A stretch of 64,000 nucleotides of DNA from Ornithobacterium rhinotracheale DSM 15997 (GTDB taxonomy: Bacteria; Bacteroidota; Bacteroidia; Flavobacteriales; Weeksellaceae). Both the position numbers and the translations under genes were made by a program. The stretch covers positions 1,466,501 through 1,530,500 of the forward strand of contig NC_018016.1 in the NCBI RefSeq assembly GCF_000265465.1, read 5' to 3'. The notes under the pieces were generated by a model. That model was not told the origin of the DNA, searched no databases, and saw only the letters and a list, made by a program, of their open reading frames with translations. Shown here piece after piece: positions 19,478 to 28,205 of this stretch. Position 1 is the first letter of the stretch, and every line of letters starts with the position of its first letter.

Positions 19478-20362
19478 ATGAGAAATTACAAAGCGAGCCT
19501 TTTGGTAGGGCTCGGTGCGTGCAGTTATGGCGTGCTCGCTACCACAGTAAAACATGCCAATGAGATGGGGATACATACCAGTATCCTTACCGTAGCGCAG
19601 TTTTTAATCGGTTTTTTGTTTTTATTAGTTTTGGGCGAAATCACAACCCGACAAAACAAAAACATTCAAAAAGTAGATTCTAAAGATAAACTACAACTTT
19701 TTTTATGGGGTATCAGTTTAGGTACCACCACAATTTTCTATTACCTATCGTTGCGATACATTCCTGTGTCGATCGCCATTATAATGTTGATGCAATCTAT
19801 CTGGATGAGTGTGCTCATTGGAGGTATTACACAGAAGAAAATTCCGCCTAAAAATACCATCATCGGTGCATTGATTGTACTTGGCGGAACGCTTTTGGCT
19901 ACCAATATTTTTGATGTAAAACAGAGTATAGATTACCGTGGAGTATTGCTAGGATTGGGGGCGGCACTTTCATATTCTACCAATATTTTTGCCTCGAGCC
20001 GTGTGGCGGTAAAAGCCAATAATATTTTGAGAAGTAAATATATGGTGCTCGGTGGATTAACTTTTATTGTGCTTTTCTGGAATGTAGAGACTTTTCACCA
20101 CATCAGTGGGCAAGCCATATTTTGGGGAGCTGTAATTGCGCTTTTTGGAGCAATTTTACCACCGATTTTATTCAATATTGGCGTGCCAAAGATTGGCGTA
20201 GGATTGGGGAATATCATTGCAAGTTTAGAAATTCCAGTATCGATTATTTCTGCTGTTATCGTTTTGGGCGAACCCGTAAAACCTATTCAGTGGTTGGGTG
20301 TGCTTACGATTTTGTGTGCAGTAATCATCATTAATACGCCGAAAATTAAATTGAAAAAATAA
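19478..20362 (+). CDS. EamA/DMT-family transporter
   Basis: A 294-aa inner-membrane protein with about ten transmembrane helices in two EamA repeats (second repeat from about residue 155, GVLLGLGAALSYSTNIFASS). The C-terminal end has ASLEIPVSIISAVIVLGEPV and IQWLGVLTILCAVIII, both typical of drug/metabolite transporters. It is a probable amino-acid or metabolite exporter given the adjacent Lrp regulator; the substrate is not determinable. Confidence 0.87.
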   Translation: MRNYKASLLVGLGACSYGVLATTVKHANEMGIHTSILTVAQFLIGFLFLLVLGEITTRQNKNIQKVDSKDKLQLFLWGISLGTTTIFYYLSLRYIPVSIAIIMLMQSIWMSVLIGGITQKKIPPKNTIIGALIVLGGTLLATNIFDVKQSIDYRGVLLGLGAALSYSTNIFASSRVAVKANNILRSKYMVLGGLTFIVLFWNVETFHHISGQAIFWGAVIALFGAILPPILFNIGVPKIGVGLGNIIASLEIPVSIISAVIVLGEPVKPIQWLGVLTILCAVIIINTPKIKLKK

Positions 20363-20387
20363 ATTTTTCTATAAAAAAAATAATATA

Positions 20388-20395
20388 TACATTTG
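20388..20395 (+). promoter_or_regulatory. -7 box for the TPR-like gene
   Basis: TACATTTG matches the consensus 55 nt before the ATG at 20451. No -33 TTG stands at 19-22 nt. Confidence 0.5.
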
Positions 20396-20450
20396 CCTTA
20401 AATCAAAAGTTAGTCTTGGCTAACAAAATAGTTTTGAAGAATTTTATTTT

Positions 20451-20867
20451 ATGGCAGAGTTTTGTATAAGACATTTAGAGCGATATTGGGGCGAGCTTAT
20501 CCAATCAGCAAATGAGTATTTCATGAATGGAAAATACGAGCAGTCTCTTGAAATATACACCCATGCACTATTTAGGGCTGAGGTTTTGGCTAGTAATCCA
20601 AACGATTGTTTACGGTTAGCGGTGCCATTTATAAAGATGTATGTAGATTCACAGAATTATTTGGTGCAGAACTATATTATGCTGAATGATCTAAAAAATG
20701 CTAGAAATCAAATTTCTTTATCTACGCAATTTTTAATGTTTTTGTATAGCCGAAAAATACTAAAAATAAGTGAGTTGGAGGAATGGTTGTTGAGAAATCA
20801 TTTTTTATTTCAAGAAATTCAAAATCATATAGACAATAAATCATGTTTAAAGAAAATAGTAAATTAA
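20451..20867 (+). CDS. Hypothetical TPR-like helical protein
   Basis: 138 aa, no signal peptide. The segment SANEYFMNGKYEQSLEIYTH then ALFRAEVL has the Asn/Gly/Tyr/Ala spacing of a tetratricopeptide helix pair, and the rest is predicted helical. It is reminiscent of small TPR-like families of the DUF2753 type, but I cannot assign it. It stands alone, with its own promoter box, between the exporter and the mutase. Confidence 0.55.
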   Translation: MAEFCIRHLERYWGELIQSANEYFMNGKYEQSLEIYTHALFRAEVLASNPNDCLRLAVPFIKMYVDSQNYLVQNYIMLNDLKNARNQISLSTQFLMFLYSRKILKISELEEWLLRNHFLFQEIQNHIDNKSCLKKIVN

Positions 20868-20991
20868 TTATTTGTTAAATTTGAATAACTCATAAAGCAC
20901 TTTTACGTCTATATATTTTTTTGTGTTTAAAATTATTTAGAGTCTCATTTAAAAAATAAACTTGTAAGAGTGCTTTTTTAATTTAAAAATC

Positions 20992-21591
20992 ATGAAAGAA
21001 TTAATTTTAGTCCGCCACGGGCAATCCGAATGGAATTTAGAAAACCGATTCACGGGTTGGAAAGATGTAGATCTTACGCCGCTCGGCATTGAGGAAGCCC
21101 AAAAAGCAGGCGAATCGCTCAAGGGCGTGCATGTCGACGAAGCCTTTACTTCCGAGCTGATTCGGGCACAGCATACTTTGCAAATTATTCTCGAAACGAT
21201 GGGGGAGCCCAATATTCCGATTACTAAAAACATTGCGCTCAATGAGCGTTCTTATGGCGATTTGGAGGGATTGAATAAAGCCGATACTGCCAAGAAGTTT
21301 GGCGAAGAGCAGGTGCATATTTGGCGACGCTCGTTTGATGTAGCACCGCCTCATGGCGAAAGTTTAAAGGATACCTACGACCGCGTTGTGCCGTATTACG
21401 AAAAAGTGATTAAGCCCAAATTGGCGACCGAAAATATTTTAATCGTGGCACATGGCAATAGCCTAAGGGCACTGATTATGTATCTAGAAAATCTGACCAA
21501 AGAAGAAATCCTCAATCGTGAAATCGCTACGGGACATCCTGTGATTTATCAAATTGATGGGAGTTTACATCCTACTTTAATTCAGAAATAG
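20992..21591 (+). CDS. gpmA: 2,3-bisphosphoglycerate-dependent phosphoglycerate mutase
   Basis: It interconverts 3- and 2-phosphoglycerate in glycolysis. The phosphohistidine motif is [18 protein letters not shown] (His9), with the acidic catalytic loop in [12 protein letters not shown] and the second histidine in [10 protein letters not shown]. At 199 aa it is the short bacterial form lacking the C-terminal insertion of the roughly 250-aa enterobacterial enzyme. The retention of [13 protein letters not shown] supports a true dPGM rather than a generic phosphatase. Confidence 0.9.
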   Translation: MKELILVRHGQSEWNLENRFTGWKDVDLTPLGIEEAQKAGESLKGVHVDEAFTSELIRAQHTLQIILETMGEPNIPITKNIALNERSYGDLEGLNKADTAKKFGEEQVHIWRRSFDVAPPHGESLKDTYDRVVPYYEKVIKPKLATENILIVAHGNSLRALIMYLENLTKEEILNREIATGHPVIYQIDGSLHPTLIQK

Positions 21592-21617
21592 AAAATCGTT
21601 TAAAATCGGATTTTTTG

Positions 21618-21660
21618 AAACAAGATTTAGTTATAAAAACATAACTAAATCTTGTTTTTT
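21618..21660. terminator. Strong hairpin between convergent gpmA and truB
   Basis: AACAAGATTTAGTTAT pairs perfectly with ATAACTAAATCTTGTT across a 6-nt loop, followed by T-rich sequence on the plus strand. It serves gpmA and probably also blocks the converging truB operon. Confidence 0.8.
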
Positions 21661-22355
21661 TATGCTTGAAAGAAATCAAATTCCATAGGAGAGTTGTCGG
21701 CATTTTCTACTGAAAATTCACCAATTCTCGTGCGGCGAAGTGCCGTTAAATAGCCCCCAGAGTTAAGTGCTTTGCCAAAATCATGTGCAATCGAGCGAAT
21801 GTAAGTTCCTTTGCTGCAAGTGATTTCGAAATCTACGAAAGGCATTTCGATTTTAGTGATTTTAAAATCTTTAATTGTGATTTTGCGTGGTTTTATTTCG
21901 GCAGATTCGCCTTTTCGAGCCATTTCATACAAGCGAGTTCCGTTGAGTTTTACGGCAGAATGCATGGGCGGAAGTTGCTCAATTTCTCCGATGAATTTTT
22001 GCGTTGCATTGTGAATCATTTCATCAGTTAGATGCTCAGTCTCAAAAAATGCATTTTCGGGCTTTTCTGTGTCATAAGATTCAGTTGTGGCTCCGAGTTT
22101 TATGGTGCCAGTGTAGGTTTTTTCTTGTGCTTGGTAGGTGTCGATTTTCTTGGTGAATTTTCCCACGCACACGATGAGCAAGCCCGTAGCTTTGGGGTCT
22201 AGAGTTCCCGCATGTCCTACTTTAAATTTCTTGAGATTATAGTTTTTTCGAATGTTATATCGAATTTTTTTGACCACATCAAACGAAGTCCAATCCAGTG
22301 GCTTATCTATCAAAAAAACTTTGCCTGCTTGCAATTCTTCTAACGAGTATGGCAT
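21660..22355 (-). CDS. truB: tRNA pseudouridine(55) synthase TruB
   Basis: It makes pseudouridine 55 in the T-loop of tRNAs. The 231-aa protein has the catalytic Asp53 in VGHAGTLDPKATGLL, plus the family segments DKPLDWTSFDVV, QLPPMHSAVKLNGTRLYEMA and CSKGTYIRSIAHDFG. The C-terminal PUA domain of longer homologues is missing, as in other Bacteroidota. It is last in the ftsX-DUF3098-uppP-truB operon, starting 3 nt after uppP. Confidence 0.95.
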   Translation of the reverse strand: MPYSLEELQAGKVFLIDKPLDWTSFDVVKKIRYNIRKNYNLKKFKVGHAGTLDPKATGLLIVCVGKFTKKIDTYQAQEKTYTGTIKLGATTESYDTEKPENAFFETEHLTDEMIHNATQKFIGEIEQLPPMHSAVKLNGTRLYEMARKGESAEIKPRKITIKDFKITKIEMPFVDFEITCSKGTYIRSIAHDFGKALNSGGYLTALRRTRIGEFSVENADNSPMEFDFFQA

Positions 22356-22358
22356 AGA

Positions 22359-23177
22359 TTATTTTTGGAAATAATAGAAATAAACTAAAAGCACAATCCC
22401 TACGATGATACGATACCAGCCCCAAGGCTTAAACCCATATTTATTAAGCACCGCGATAAATGTTTTAATCGCTACCAAAGCCACGATAAAGGCAATGATA
22501 TTTCCGATTAAAAACATCATCATATTGTCGTTTGAAGCAAGTAGCATTTCGTAACCTTTTTGCTTTACGGCACCCATTCCCCATTCTTTTAAAAATAAAG
22601 AATACACCGTAACGGCAAGCATGGTGGGAACTGCCAAGAAAAATGAAAATTCTGCTGCCGCTTTTCGGCTAAGTTTCTGCGTCATTCCCCCGATGATAGA
22701 GGCAGCACTTCGGCTTGTACCAGGCATCATCGCCAAACATTGCCAAAAACCGATAATCACGGCTGTTTTGTAACTAATTTCTCTTTCGCTATGAATTTGT
22801 GGATTTTTAAACCATTTGTCGGCAAAGATTAAAATGACCCCACCAATGACCAAAACTGTAGAAATCGCAATTTGATTGTCCAAAACGGCTTCGATTTTAT
22901 CATCAAATAGTTTTCCTAAAATCAAGGCAGGAACTACGGCTGCCGCCAATTTGAAATAAAATGTGAGATTACTAAAATCAAAGAATTTTTTGTAATACGC
23001 CACAACTACCGCCAAAATCGCCCCAAACTGAATGGAGACTTGATACATCTTCAAATATTCGGTTTCTTCCATGCCCATTAAGCTCGCAGTGAACCCCATG
23101 TGGGCGGTAGATGAAATGGGCAAATATTCAGTAAGTCCTTCTATGATGGCAATTACGATTGATTGTAATAAATCCAT
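22359..23177 (-). CDS. uppP: Undecaprenyl-diphosphatase UppP (BacA)
   Basis: An inner-membrane enzyme that dephosphorylates undecaprenyl pyrophosphate for reuse in peptidoglycan and polysaccharide synthesis. The 272-aa protein has multiple helices. The conserved motif EGLTEYLPISSTAHM is near the N-terminus, and PGTSRSAASIIGGM is in the middle with the catalytic arginine. It sits 4 nt after DUF3098 in the operon. Its placement with ftsX-like and truB is common in Bacteroidota. Confidence 0.96.
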   Translation of the reverse strand: MDLLQSIVIAIIEGLTEYLPISSTAHMGFTASLMGMEETEYLKMYQVSIQFGAILAVVVAYYKKFFDFSNLTFYFKLAAAVVPALILGKLFDDKIEAVLDNQIAISTVLVIGGVILIFADKWFKNPQIHSEREISYKTAVIIGFWQCLAMMPGTSRSAASIIGGMTQKLSRKAAAEFSFFLAVPTMLAVTVYSLFLKEWGMGAVKQKGYEMLLASNDNMMMFLIGNIIAFIVALVAIKTFIAVLNKYGFKPWGWYRIIVGIVLLVYFYYFQK

Positions 23178-23181
23178 TTAG

Positions 23182-23418
23182 TTATTTAGTTTTGGGTTGA
23201 TACATGATTGCTACAACTTCTACGATAAAACCGATTAGGATAAGGCTAGGAGCCAAACGGATTCTTCTCCATGAGAAGATATCTTCGTTCCAGTAAGTTG
23301 GGTCGAAAGTGCCATCTGGTCGAGTGTTGGCATCTGCACCACCCATAAGCCAAAATCCAAGGGCTATGAGTGCTAACCCTGCAAACATGATTAGGTAATT
23401 TTTTTTATTAAAAAGCAT
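23182..23418 (-). CDS. DUF3098 small membrane protein
   Basis: 78 aa with two transmembrane helices (IMFAGLALIALGFWLMGG and LAPSLILIGFIVEVVAIMYQ) separated by a conserved loop (DGTFDPTYWNEDIFSWRRI). This is the pattern of DUF3098, a family I know as always found between ftsX and uppP in this phylum. A role in cell-envelope synthesis is inferred from position only. Confidence 0.85.
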   Translation of the reverse strand: MLFNKKNYLIMFAGLALIALGFWLMGGADANTRPDGTFDPTYWNEDIFSWRRIRLAPSLILIGFIVEVVAIMYQPKTK

Positions 23419-23432
23419 TTTTTACAATTTAA

Positions 23433-24329
23433 TTATAAGTAATATAATTGGTCTGTTCTAAGTTTTAAATAACGCCATGAAGCGAAGAATGTACTTAATA
23501 TTGCAATAAGCACACCGACTAAAATCACACCTGCGATGATGTAAATAAAGTCATCATGCCATAGTGCTAAATTAAGTTTTGGGGCGGCATAATACCATAA
23601 ACCACCCAAGGCAACGAGCGAAAGGATAGACCCCAAAAGTCCAAGCCAAAAGCTCTGAATCAAGAAAGGTTTTACGATAAATCTTCTTTTTGCACCCACG
23701 AGTTGCATTGTCTTGATGGTAAATCGTTTAGAGAATATTTTTAATCTCAATGAGTTATTGATCAATATAATAGAGATGATTAAAAATAAAGCGGCTAATG
23801 CAATGAGCCAGAAAATGATATTATCGATTCTTTTGTAAATGCCTGCTAAGCCAGAAGTGTTGTTCACTTTGTCGATGATTGGGTAGTTGCTTAAAACCTT
23901 AGTGATGCTATCAATTCGCACAGAATCCACATAGCTTGGGCGCACGGTAATCACCACAGATGGCGGGAATATTCCGTCCTCAAATAAGGCTAAATCATCA
24001 TTTTTAAGTCCCAATTGTTGTTTCGCAATTCCAGTTGCAGTGGCTTTGTCGATGTATTTTACATTTTTTACATAAGGTTTGGTCTTGAGTGTATCGACAA
24101 AAGCTTGTTGCATTTCTGGTTCTTTCTTTTTTTCTTTACTGTCTTTTGCTTCTTTAAAATAAGCCTCGATTTCAAACTGATTTTTTAAGTGCTCGGCATA
24201 ATCGTTTGAGTTTACAACGATAAGTGCAAATAAGCCCAACAAAAAAAGCACGAGAGAAATACTCACCACTACCGTAAAGTTCGAAGAGCGAAGTCTTCTG
24301 CGGTTCATTCTATCAATTGATTTTGACAT
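23433..24329 (-). CDS. ftsX: FtsX-like cell-division ABC permease
   Basis: 298 aa with an N-terminal helix (VVSISLVLFLLGLFALIVVN), a periplasmic domain of about 120 residues, and three C-terminal helices (IFWLIALAALFLIISIILIN and following). This is the FtsX/FtsE-partner topology. It acts with FtsE to activate septal peptidoglycan hydrolases; ftsE is not adjacent. It is first in an operon with DUF3098 (14 nt), uppP and truB. Confidence 0.9.
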   Translation of the reverse strand: MSKSIDRMNRRRLRSSNFTVVVSISLVLFLLGLFALIVVNSNDYAEHLKNQFEIEAYFKEAKDSKEKKKEPEMQQAFVDTLKTKPYVKNVKYIDKATATGIAKQQLGLKNDDLALFEDGIFPPSVVITVRPSYVDSVRIDSITKVLSNYPIIDKVNNTSGLAGIYKRIDNIIFWLIALAALFLIISIILINNSLRLKIFSKRFTIKTMQLVGAKRRFIVKPFLIQSFWLGLLGSILSLVALGGLWYYAAPKLNLALWHDDFIYIIAGVILVGVLIAILSTFFASWRYLKLRTDQLYYL

Positions 24330-24438
24330 GAAAAAAAGAATTTTATAGTTTTATCACTGCAATATTACTAAAAAGAATTTTAAATTTCTACATTAGGTCT
24401 TGCTAAAATTCAACAAACAAAACTTTTAATAGAAAAAA

Positions 24439-24471
24439 TTAGGAAGTTTCCTAAAACTTTTTATAGCTTTG
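24439..24471 (+). promoter_or_regulatory. Promoter with an overlapping perfect palindrome, upstream of the phase-variable leader
   Basis: TAGCTTTG (24464-24471) fits TAnnTTTG, 10 nt before an ATG. Upstream, TTAGGAA-GT-TTCCTAA (24439-24454) is a perfect 7-bp inverted repeat lying where the -33 box would be; no canonical TTG is present there. The palindrome looks like an operator for a dimeric regulator. The stretch 24330-24438 holds nothing else that I recognise. Confidence 0.55.
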
Positions 24472-24481
24472 CCCCACTCTT

Positions 24482-24965
<484 letters not shown>

Positions 24966-25064
24966 CACCACGGTAAGGCTTTTTTTATGAAAACAAGGGG
25001 AATAAAAAAATAATAACAGATGCAAATATATAAACAGAATAGAAACTTTTTAAAATTAAATTTT

Positions 25065-25709
25065 ATGAAAAAGACAATGTTAAGTTTAGGAGTATTCGCC
25101 TTGTTAGGCTTGAGTACCCAAGTATTCGGACAAGTAGAGACTGCTACGGAAGGACCTTTGAGTAAAGATGCCGTAGGAATAAACACCGATGAGCCTACCG
25201 CAACCTTAGATGTGAATGGGGGAGCGCGTGTAAGAAAAGCGAGAGCTGCCGTATTGCCTACAGACCCGAAAGTAAAAGCCACCGAGATTTTGGTAGTAGA
25301 CAAAGATGGAAACTTATTGCGTTTGCCAATTAGTACCACTACGCTACAAGAGTTAGTAGGTTCCGCTCCAACAAGTGGTGCACAGCCAGGGGGAACTGTA
25401 AATGGCTTTCCAGCTCAAACGAAGTTAGGAAAAACCATTGCAAGCATTAGAACTAAAGAATTACCAATGTTAGCAACTGATTGGACAGATTCAGACTATA
25501 CAATCGTTATTAAAGGGGATGGAGATGGTATTGCTCTTCCTTCCGCAAAAAATAATAAAGGAAGAATTTTATGTATAAGAAATGGAGAAACAACCAATAG
25601 AACCTATTTTGGAAGTGATATTCCAAAGAACAATGGGGCAATAGGAGGAAACAGAGGTCAAGTATTGCAGTCTGATGGTGAATATTGGTGGGTGATTGGA
25701 GGTTTTTAA
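25065..25709 (+). CDS. Exported protein with a tail-fibre-like GINTDEPTATLDVNG repeat start
   Basis: From the ATG at 25065 the protein is 214 aa with a signal peptide (LSLGVFALLGLSTQVFGQ). After it comes VGINTDEPTATLDVNGGARV, a motif common in Bacteroidota surface and tail-fibre-like proteins. The rest is a beta-rich domain ending in GQVLQSDGEYWWVIGGF. An in-frame ATG at 25020 would place the signal peptide internally, so it was rejected. It is 19 nt before the FISUMP gene and forms an operon with it. No T9SS C-terminal domain is visible. Function is unknown; it is probably surface-associated. Confidence 0.7.
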   Translation: MKKTMLSLGVFALLGLSTQVFGQVETATEGPLSKDAVGINTDEPTATLDVNGGARVRKARAAVLPTDPKVKATEILVVDKDGNLLRLPISTTTLQELVGSAPTSGAQPGGTVNGFPAQTKLGKTIASIRTKELPMLATDWTDSDYTIVIKGDGDGIALPSAKNNKGRILCIRNGETTNRTYFGSDIPKNNGAIGGNRGQVLQSDGEYWWVIGGF

Positions 25710-25728
25710 TCGGAAAAAATAAGAAATC

Positions 25729-27645
25729 ATGAAAAAGATATTTATCAGTTTATCTCTTTTAGGGTTAGCAGTAGGCTATGCTCAAAATACGACGAATAGC
25801 ACAATTGCTTTGACCATTGATAAAAACTACTTTTTAGATGGTTCATTTAATACCTTCTCAAAGGTTTCTTTAGGAAAAGGTTTAAATTTTCCGAGAACAG
25901 ATTTAACAAAGTTTGAGTTTAGTACTACAGATTTAGGTGGATACCAATATTCTCGCACTGCTTTTGATGGTATGATAGTGTATAATACCGCAAAGGGAAC
26001 CACGGGAAGTAATGCCGCTACGCAAGGAAAACAAGTGTCTGTAACACCAGGCTTTTATTATTTCTATAATCCTAAAGGGACAGAAAAAACAACAGATTTA
26101 TCAGAAGGGCAATGGGTGCGTTTGGGCGCGGAATCAGTAACATCTACTTTAAGCACTTTGCCAAAATATAGCACAGAAGAAAGAGATAAGTTAAAAGTTG
26201 TAGAAGAAGGAACCATTATTTATAATACCACCACCAAGCAAGTAGAGGTGTATAATGGTACGGGTTGGGTGCCGGTATCTGGAGTAGCTACCACCAACCC
26301 AGGCGGAGGCACCCCAGTATCTCCAGGCACAGGTCCAGGTACAGGCGTAACACCTCCACCAAGCACTACCACCTATTCTGCTACCAAAACGGGAACTTAC
26401 CGCAAAAGTTTTACTAGAAACAATTGTGGGGCTGGTTATATAGGGGGAAGTCATGAAGTGTCTCACCAATCACAAGCTACGGCAACCAGTACTATAAGCC
26501 AAGAGGATGCTGATAGAAAGGCATTAGATGCCGCAGTAGCCGCAGCCACCCAATGGGTGATTGCCAATGGGCAAAGAGAGGCAAATAGCCGTGGACAATG
26601 TAGACAAGACCCCAATAGTGGCGTTGCGAATTTAGGAAATGGAGTCCGCGCTACTTTGCAAGATGCAAAAGGCTATGTGGTATCGCTTACTTATCAAGGA
26701 GCACAAGTGCAGGGAAAAATAGACAATGGAAGTAATAAGGTGCAGATACAAATTCCGTATACAGGAGGAAATGGAGGAAGCTATGGGCGAGTAACCGCCC
26801 AAACGCAAACCCTTGCGAGAGCAGCCCAAGATGGAAGAAGTACAGCGGCAACCTTAACAATCCCTGCTGGTCAATTAGCCAATGGAAATGGTTATATCTC
26901 AGCAGAGATGAGTACGCCAAGTCTTTACAAAGTAAAAATGCTAGCCCCAGGACAAACTGAAAAGGTGGCAGAGTTTAAAGTACGCATCAATGGACAAGAG
27001 AAAACAGTGGTGGTGAATGCTTTAGGCGGTATCCCAGATAAGAAGTTTAATGTAATGACCAATGGTAGATTAGAGCACCAGTTTGTGTATATTCCTATCA
27101 CAGGTCCAGATGGCAGAACATGGTTAAATAACAATTTAGGAGCGGATTATGCTAATGTTAATTCTCCACACTTTAATCCAACCCAGCAGGCTACAAGTAA
27201 GGCTGATTATAAGGCATATGGTTCGTTGTTCCAGCGGGGTAGAGAGGCAAATGGACATGAGTTAGTAGATTGGACAAGGTTCATTTTTGGACGTGTAGTT
27301 CATTCAAATCTGTCTTGGAGTAGAGATATGTTGTCAAGTTTAACCACTTATCATGATCCATGTCCAAATGGGTATCATACTCCATCTAAGTCCGAGTGGG
27401 AACAATTGTTCCGCGCAGTGGGTTCAGGCAATTCAATGTGGAAAGAGCGTAAGTTAAATCTTCCCGCTGCAGGCTTCCGCAACTACGCCAATGGTTCGCA
27501 GTTCAGTCACACAGGTAGCGGCGGCTACTACTGGTCGTCTACGCAGAGCCTCTACGCATGGGAGTTGCGCTTCAGCTCAAGCGGTAGCAGCATGGGCAAA
27601 ACCAGTCCTTCCTACGGGTATCCGGTTCGTTGCCTCAAGGATTAG
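25729..27645 (+). CDS. Exported FISUMP (Fib_succ_major) domain protein with a DUF5977-like region
   Basis: 638 aa. In order: signal peptide (IFISLSLLGLAVGYAQ); an N-terminal beta-rich region of about 180 residues; a Gly/Pro/Thr linker; a DUF5977-like segment (about 216-290, RKSFTRNNCGAGYIGGS ... ANSRGQC); an Ig-like region; and a C-terminal Fib_succ_major/FISUMP domain (about 460-638) starting near DGRTWLNNNLGADY. The domain includes CPNGYHTPSKSEWEQLF, GGYYWSST and a final PVRCLKD. FISUMP is a C-type-lectin-like fold used as a display scaffold. The last 60 codons are GC-rich and look like a DGR variable region (see the separate entry). It is followed by a hairpin and an HU-like gene. Confidence 0.8.
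   Translation: MKKIFISLSLLGLAVGYAQNTTNSTIALTIDKNYFLDGSFNTFSKVSLGKGLNFPRTDLTKFEFSTTDLGGYQYSRTAFDGMIVYNTAKGTTGSNAATQGKQVSVTPGFYYFYNPKGTEKTTDLSEGQWVRLGAESVTSTLSTLPKYSTEERDKLKVVEEGTIIYNTTTKQVEVYNGTGWVPVSGVATTNPGGGTPVSPGTGPGTGVTPPPSTTTYSATKTGTYRKSFTRNNCGAGYIGGSHEVSHQSQATATSTISQEDADRKALDAAVAAATQWVIANGQREANSRGQCRQDPNSGVANLGNGVRATLQDAKGYVVSLTYQGAQVQGKIDNGSNKVQIQIPYTGGNGGSYGRVTAQTQTLARAAQDGRSTAATLTIPAGQLANGNGYISAEMSTPSLYKVKMLAPGQTEKVAEFKVRINGQEKTVVVNALGGIPDKKFNVMTNGRLEHQFVYIPITGPDGRTWLNNNLGADYANVNSPHFNPTQQATSKADYKAYGSLFQRGREANGHELVDWTRFIFGRVVHSNLSWSRDMLSSLTTYHDPCPNGYHTPSKSEWEQLFRAVGSGNSMWKERKLNLPAAGFRNYANGSQFSHTGSGGYYWSSTQSLYAWELRFSSSGSSMGKTSPSYGYPVRCLKD
27472..27645 (+). other. Candidate hypervariable region (DGR-VR-like) at the FISUMP C-terminus
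   Basis: In 27481-27600, 68 of 120 bases are G or C, far above the AT-rich surroundings (25 of 60 in 26401-26460). Codon usage also shifts: many codons end in C with varied first two bases (TTC, CAC, AGC, GGC, TAC, CTC, CGC), as expected if AAC codons of a template were mutagenised at adenines. Scaffold residues (YYWSST, YAW, PVRCLKD) are kept. FISUMP domains are known targets of diversity-generating retroelements. No reverse transcriptase or template repeat is in this window, so the assignment is an inference. Confidence 0.45.
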
Positions 27646-27652
27646 CGAGCGT

Positions 27653-27683
27653 TTAATTCCCCCTTCTCAAAGAGGAGAATTAA
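27653..27683. other. Hairpin immediately after the FISUMP gene
   Basis: TTAATTC (27653-27659) pairs with GAATTAA (27677-27683). Inside, TTCTC (27664-27668) pairs with GAGGA (27672-27676) around a 3-nt AAA loop, leaving a CCCC bulge. It begins 8 nt after the stop. It could be a weak terminator, an mRNA stabiliser, or the cruciform that DGRs need downstream of the variable region. No T-tract follows, which weakens the terminator reading. Confidence 0.5.
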
Positions 27684-27747
27684 GCCCACAAAAAAAGCAT
27701 TATAAATATGAATTATGAATAACAAATAAGAATCAAAAACAAAAAAA

Positions 27748-28131
27748 ATGAGCATTAAATATAAAGTAGTAGAGAGAGGTCAGCCCGGTGTAAAAGGTGG
27801 CGGGACCAAGAAGTTTTATGCCAATGTGGTGAACGATGGAGAGTATAGTATAGACGATTTGGTAAAACAAATTGAGAAGTTTTCGGCACTCAGCGAGGCA
27901 GACATCCGTGGTGTCATCATTGCGCTAGAGAATGTAATTCAAGACGCCTTGGCCGCCAGCAAGATTGTACGCTTAGAGAAACTAGGAACGCTCTACCCTA
28001 CGCTAAGCAGTGGAGCTGCCGCAAGCGAGAAGGAGTTTCAAGCGGGATTAATCAAGAAAGTAGGCGTAAACTACCGCCCAGGCAAGCGTATTCTAGATGC
28101 GATGAAGTCGGCAGGATTTGAAAAGGCGTAG
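27748..28131 (+). CDS. HU-related histone-like DNA-binding protein (TIGR01201-type)
   Basis: 127 aa with the HU/IHF-related fold of the Bacteroidota HU_rel family. It has an N-terminal extension (VVERGQPGVKGGGTKKFY), a helical part (SEADIRGVIIALENVIQDAL), and the DNA-binding arm and C-terminus VRLEKLGTLYPTLSSG ... VNYRPGKRILDAM. It follows the FISUMP gene by about 100 nt and is followed by a terminator. HU-related genes of this type often sit beside variable surface loci in this phylum. A role in recombination or silencing of the neighbouring cassette is inferred. Confidence 0.88.
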   Translation: MSIKYKVVERGQPGVKGGGTKKFYANVVNDGEYSIDDLVKQIEKFSALSEADIRGVIIALENVIQDALAASKIVRLEKLGTLYPTLSSGAAASEKEFQAGLIKKVGVNYRPGKRILDAMKSAGFEKA

Positions 28132-28159
28132 TTTTATTTATCATTCCTATTTATAGTAG

Positions 28160-28194
28160 AAAAGGCACTATTTTTTAGTGCCTTTCTTTTTTTT
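28160..28194 (+). terminator. Intrinsic terminator after the HU-like gene
   Basis: The stem AAAGGCACTA / TAGTGCCTTT is followed by a C and then T8. Confidence 0.87.
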
Positions 28195-28205
28195 GTAGTA
28201 TTGTA

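Noticed and set aside
27491-27718. A second plus-strand ORF overlapping the end of the FISUMP gene
   Set aside because: It lies in the GC-rich end of the FISUMP gene, is out of frame, and lacks any recognisable protein features.
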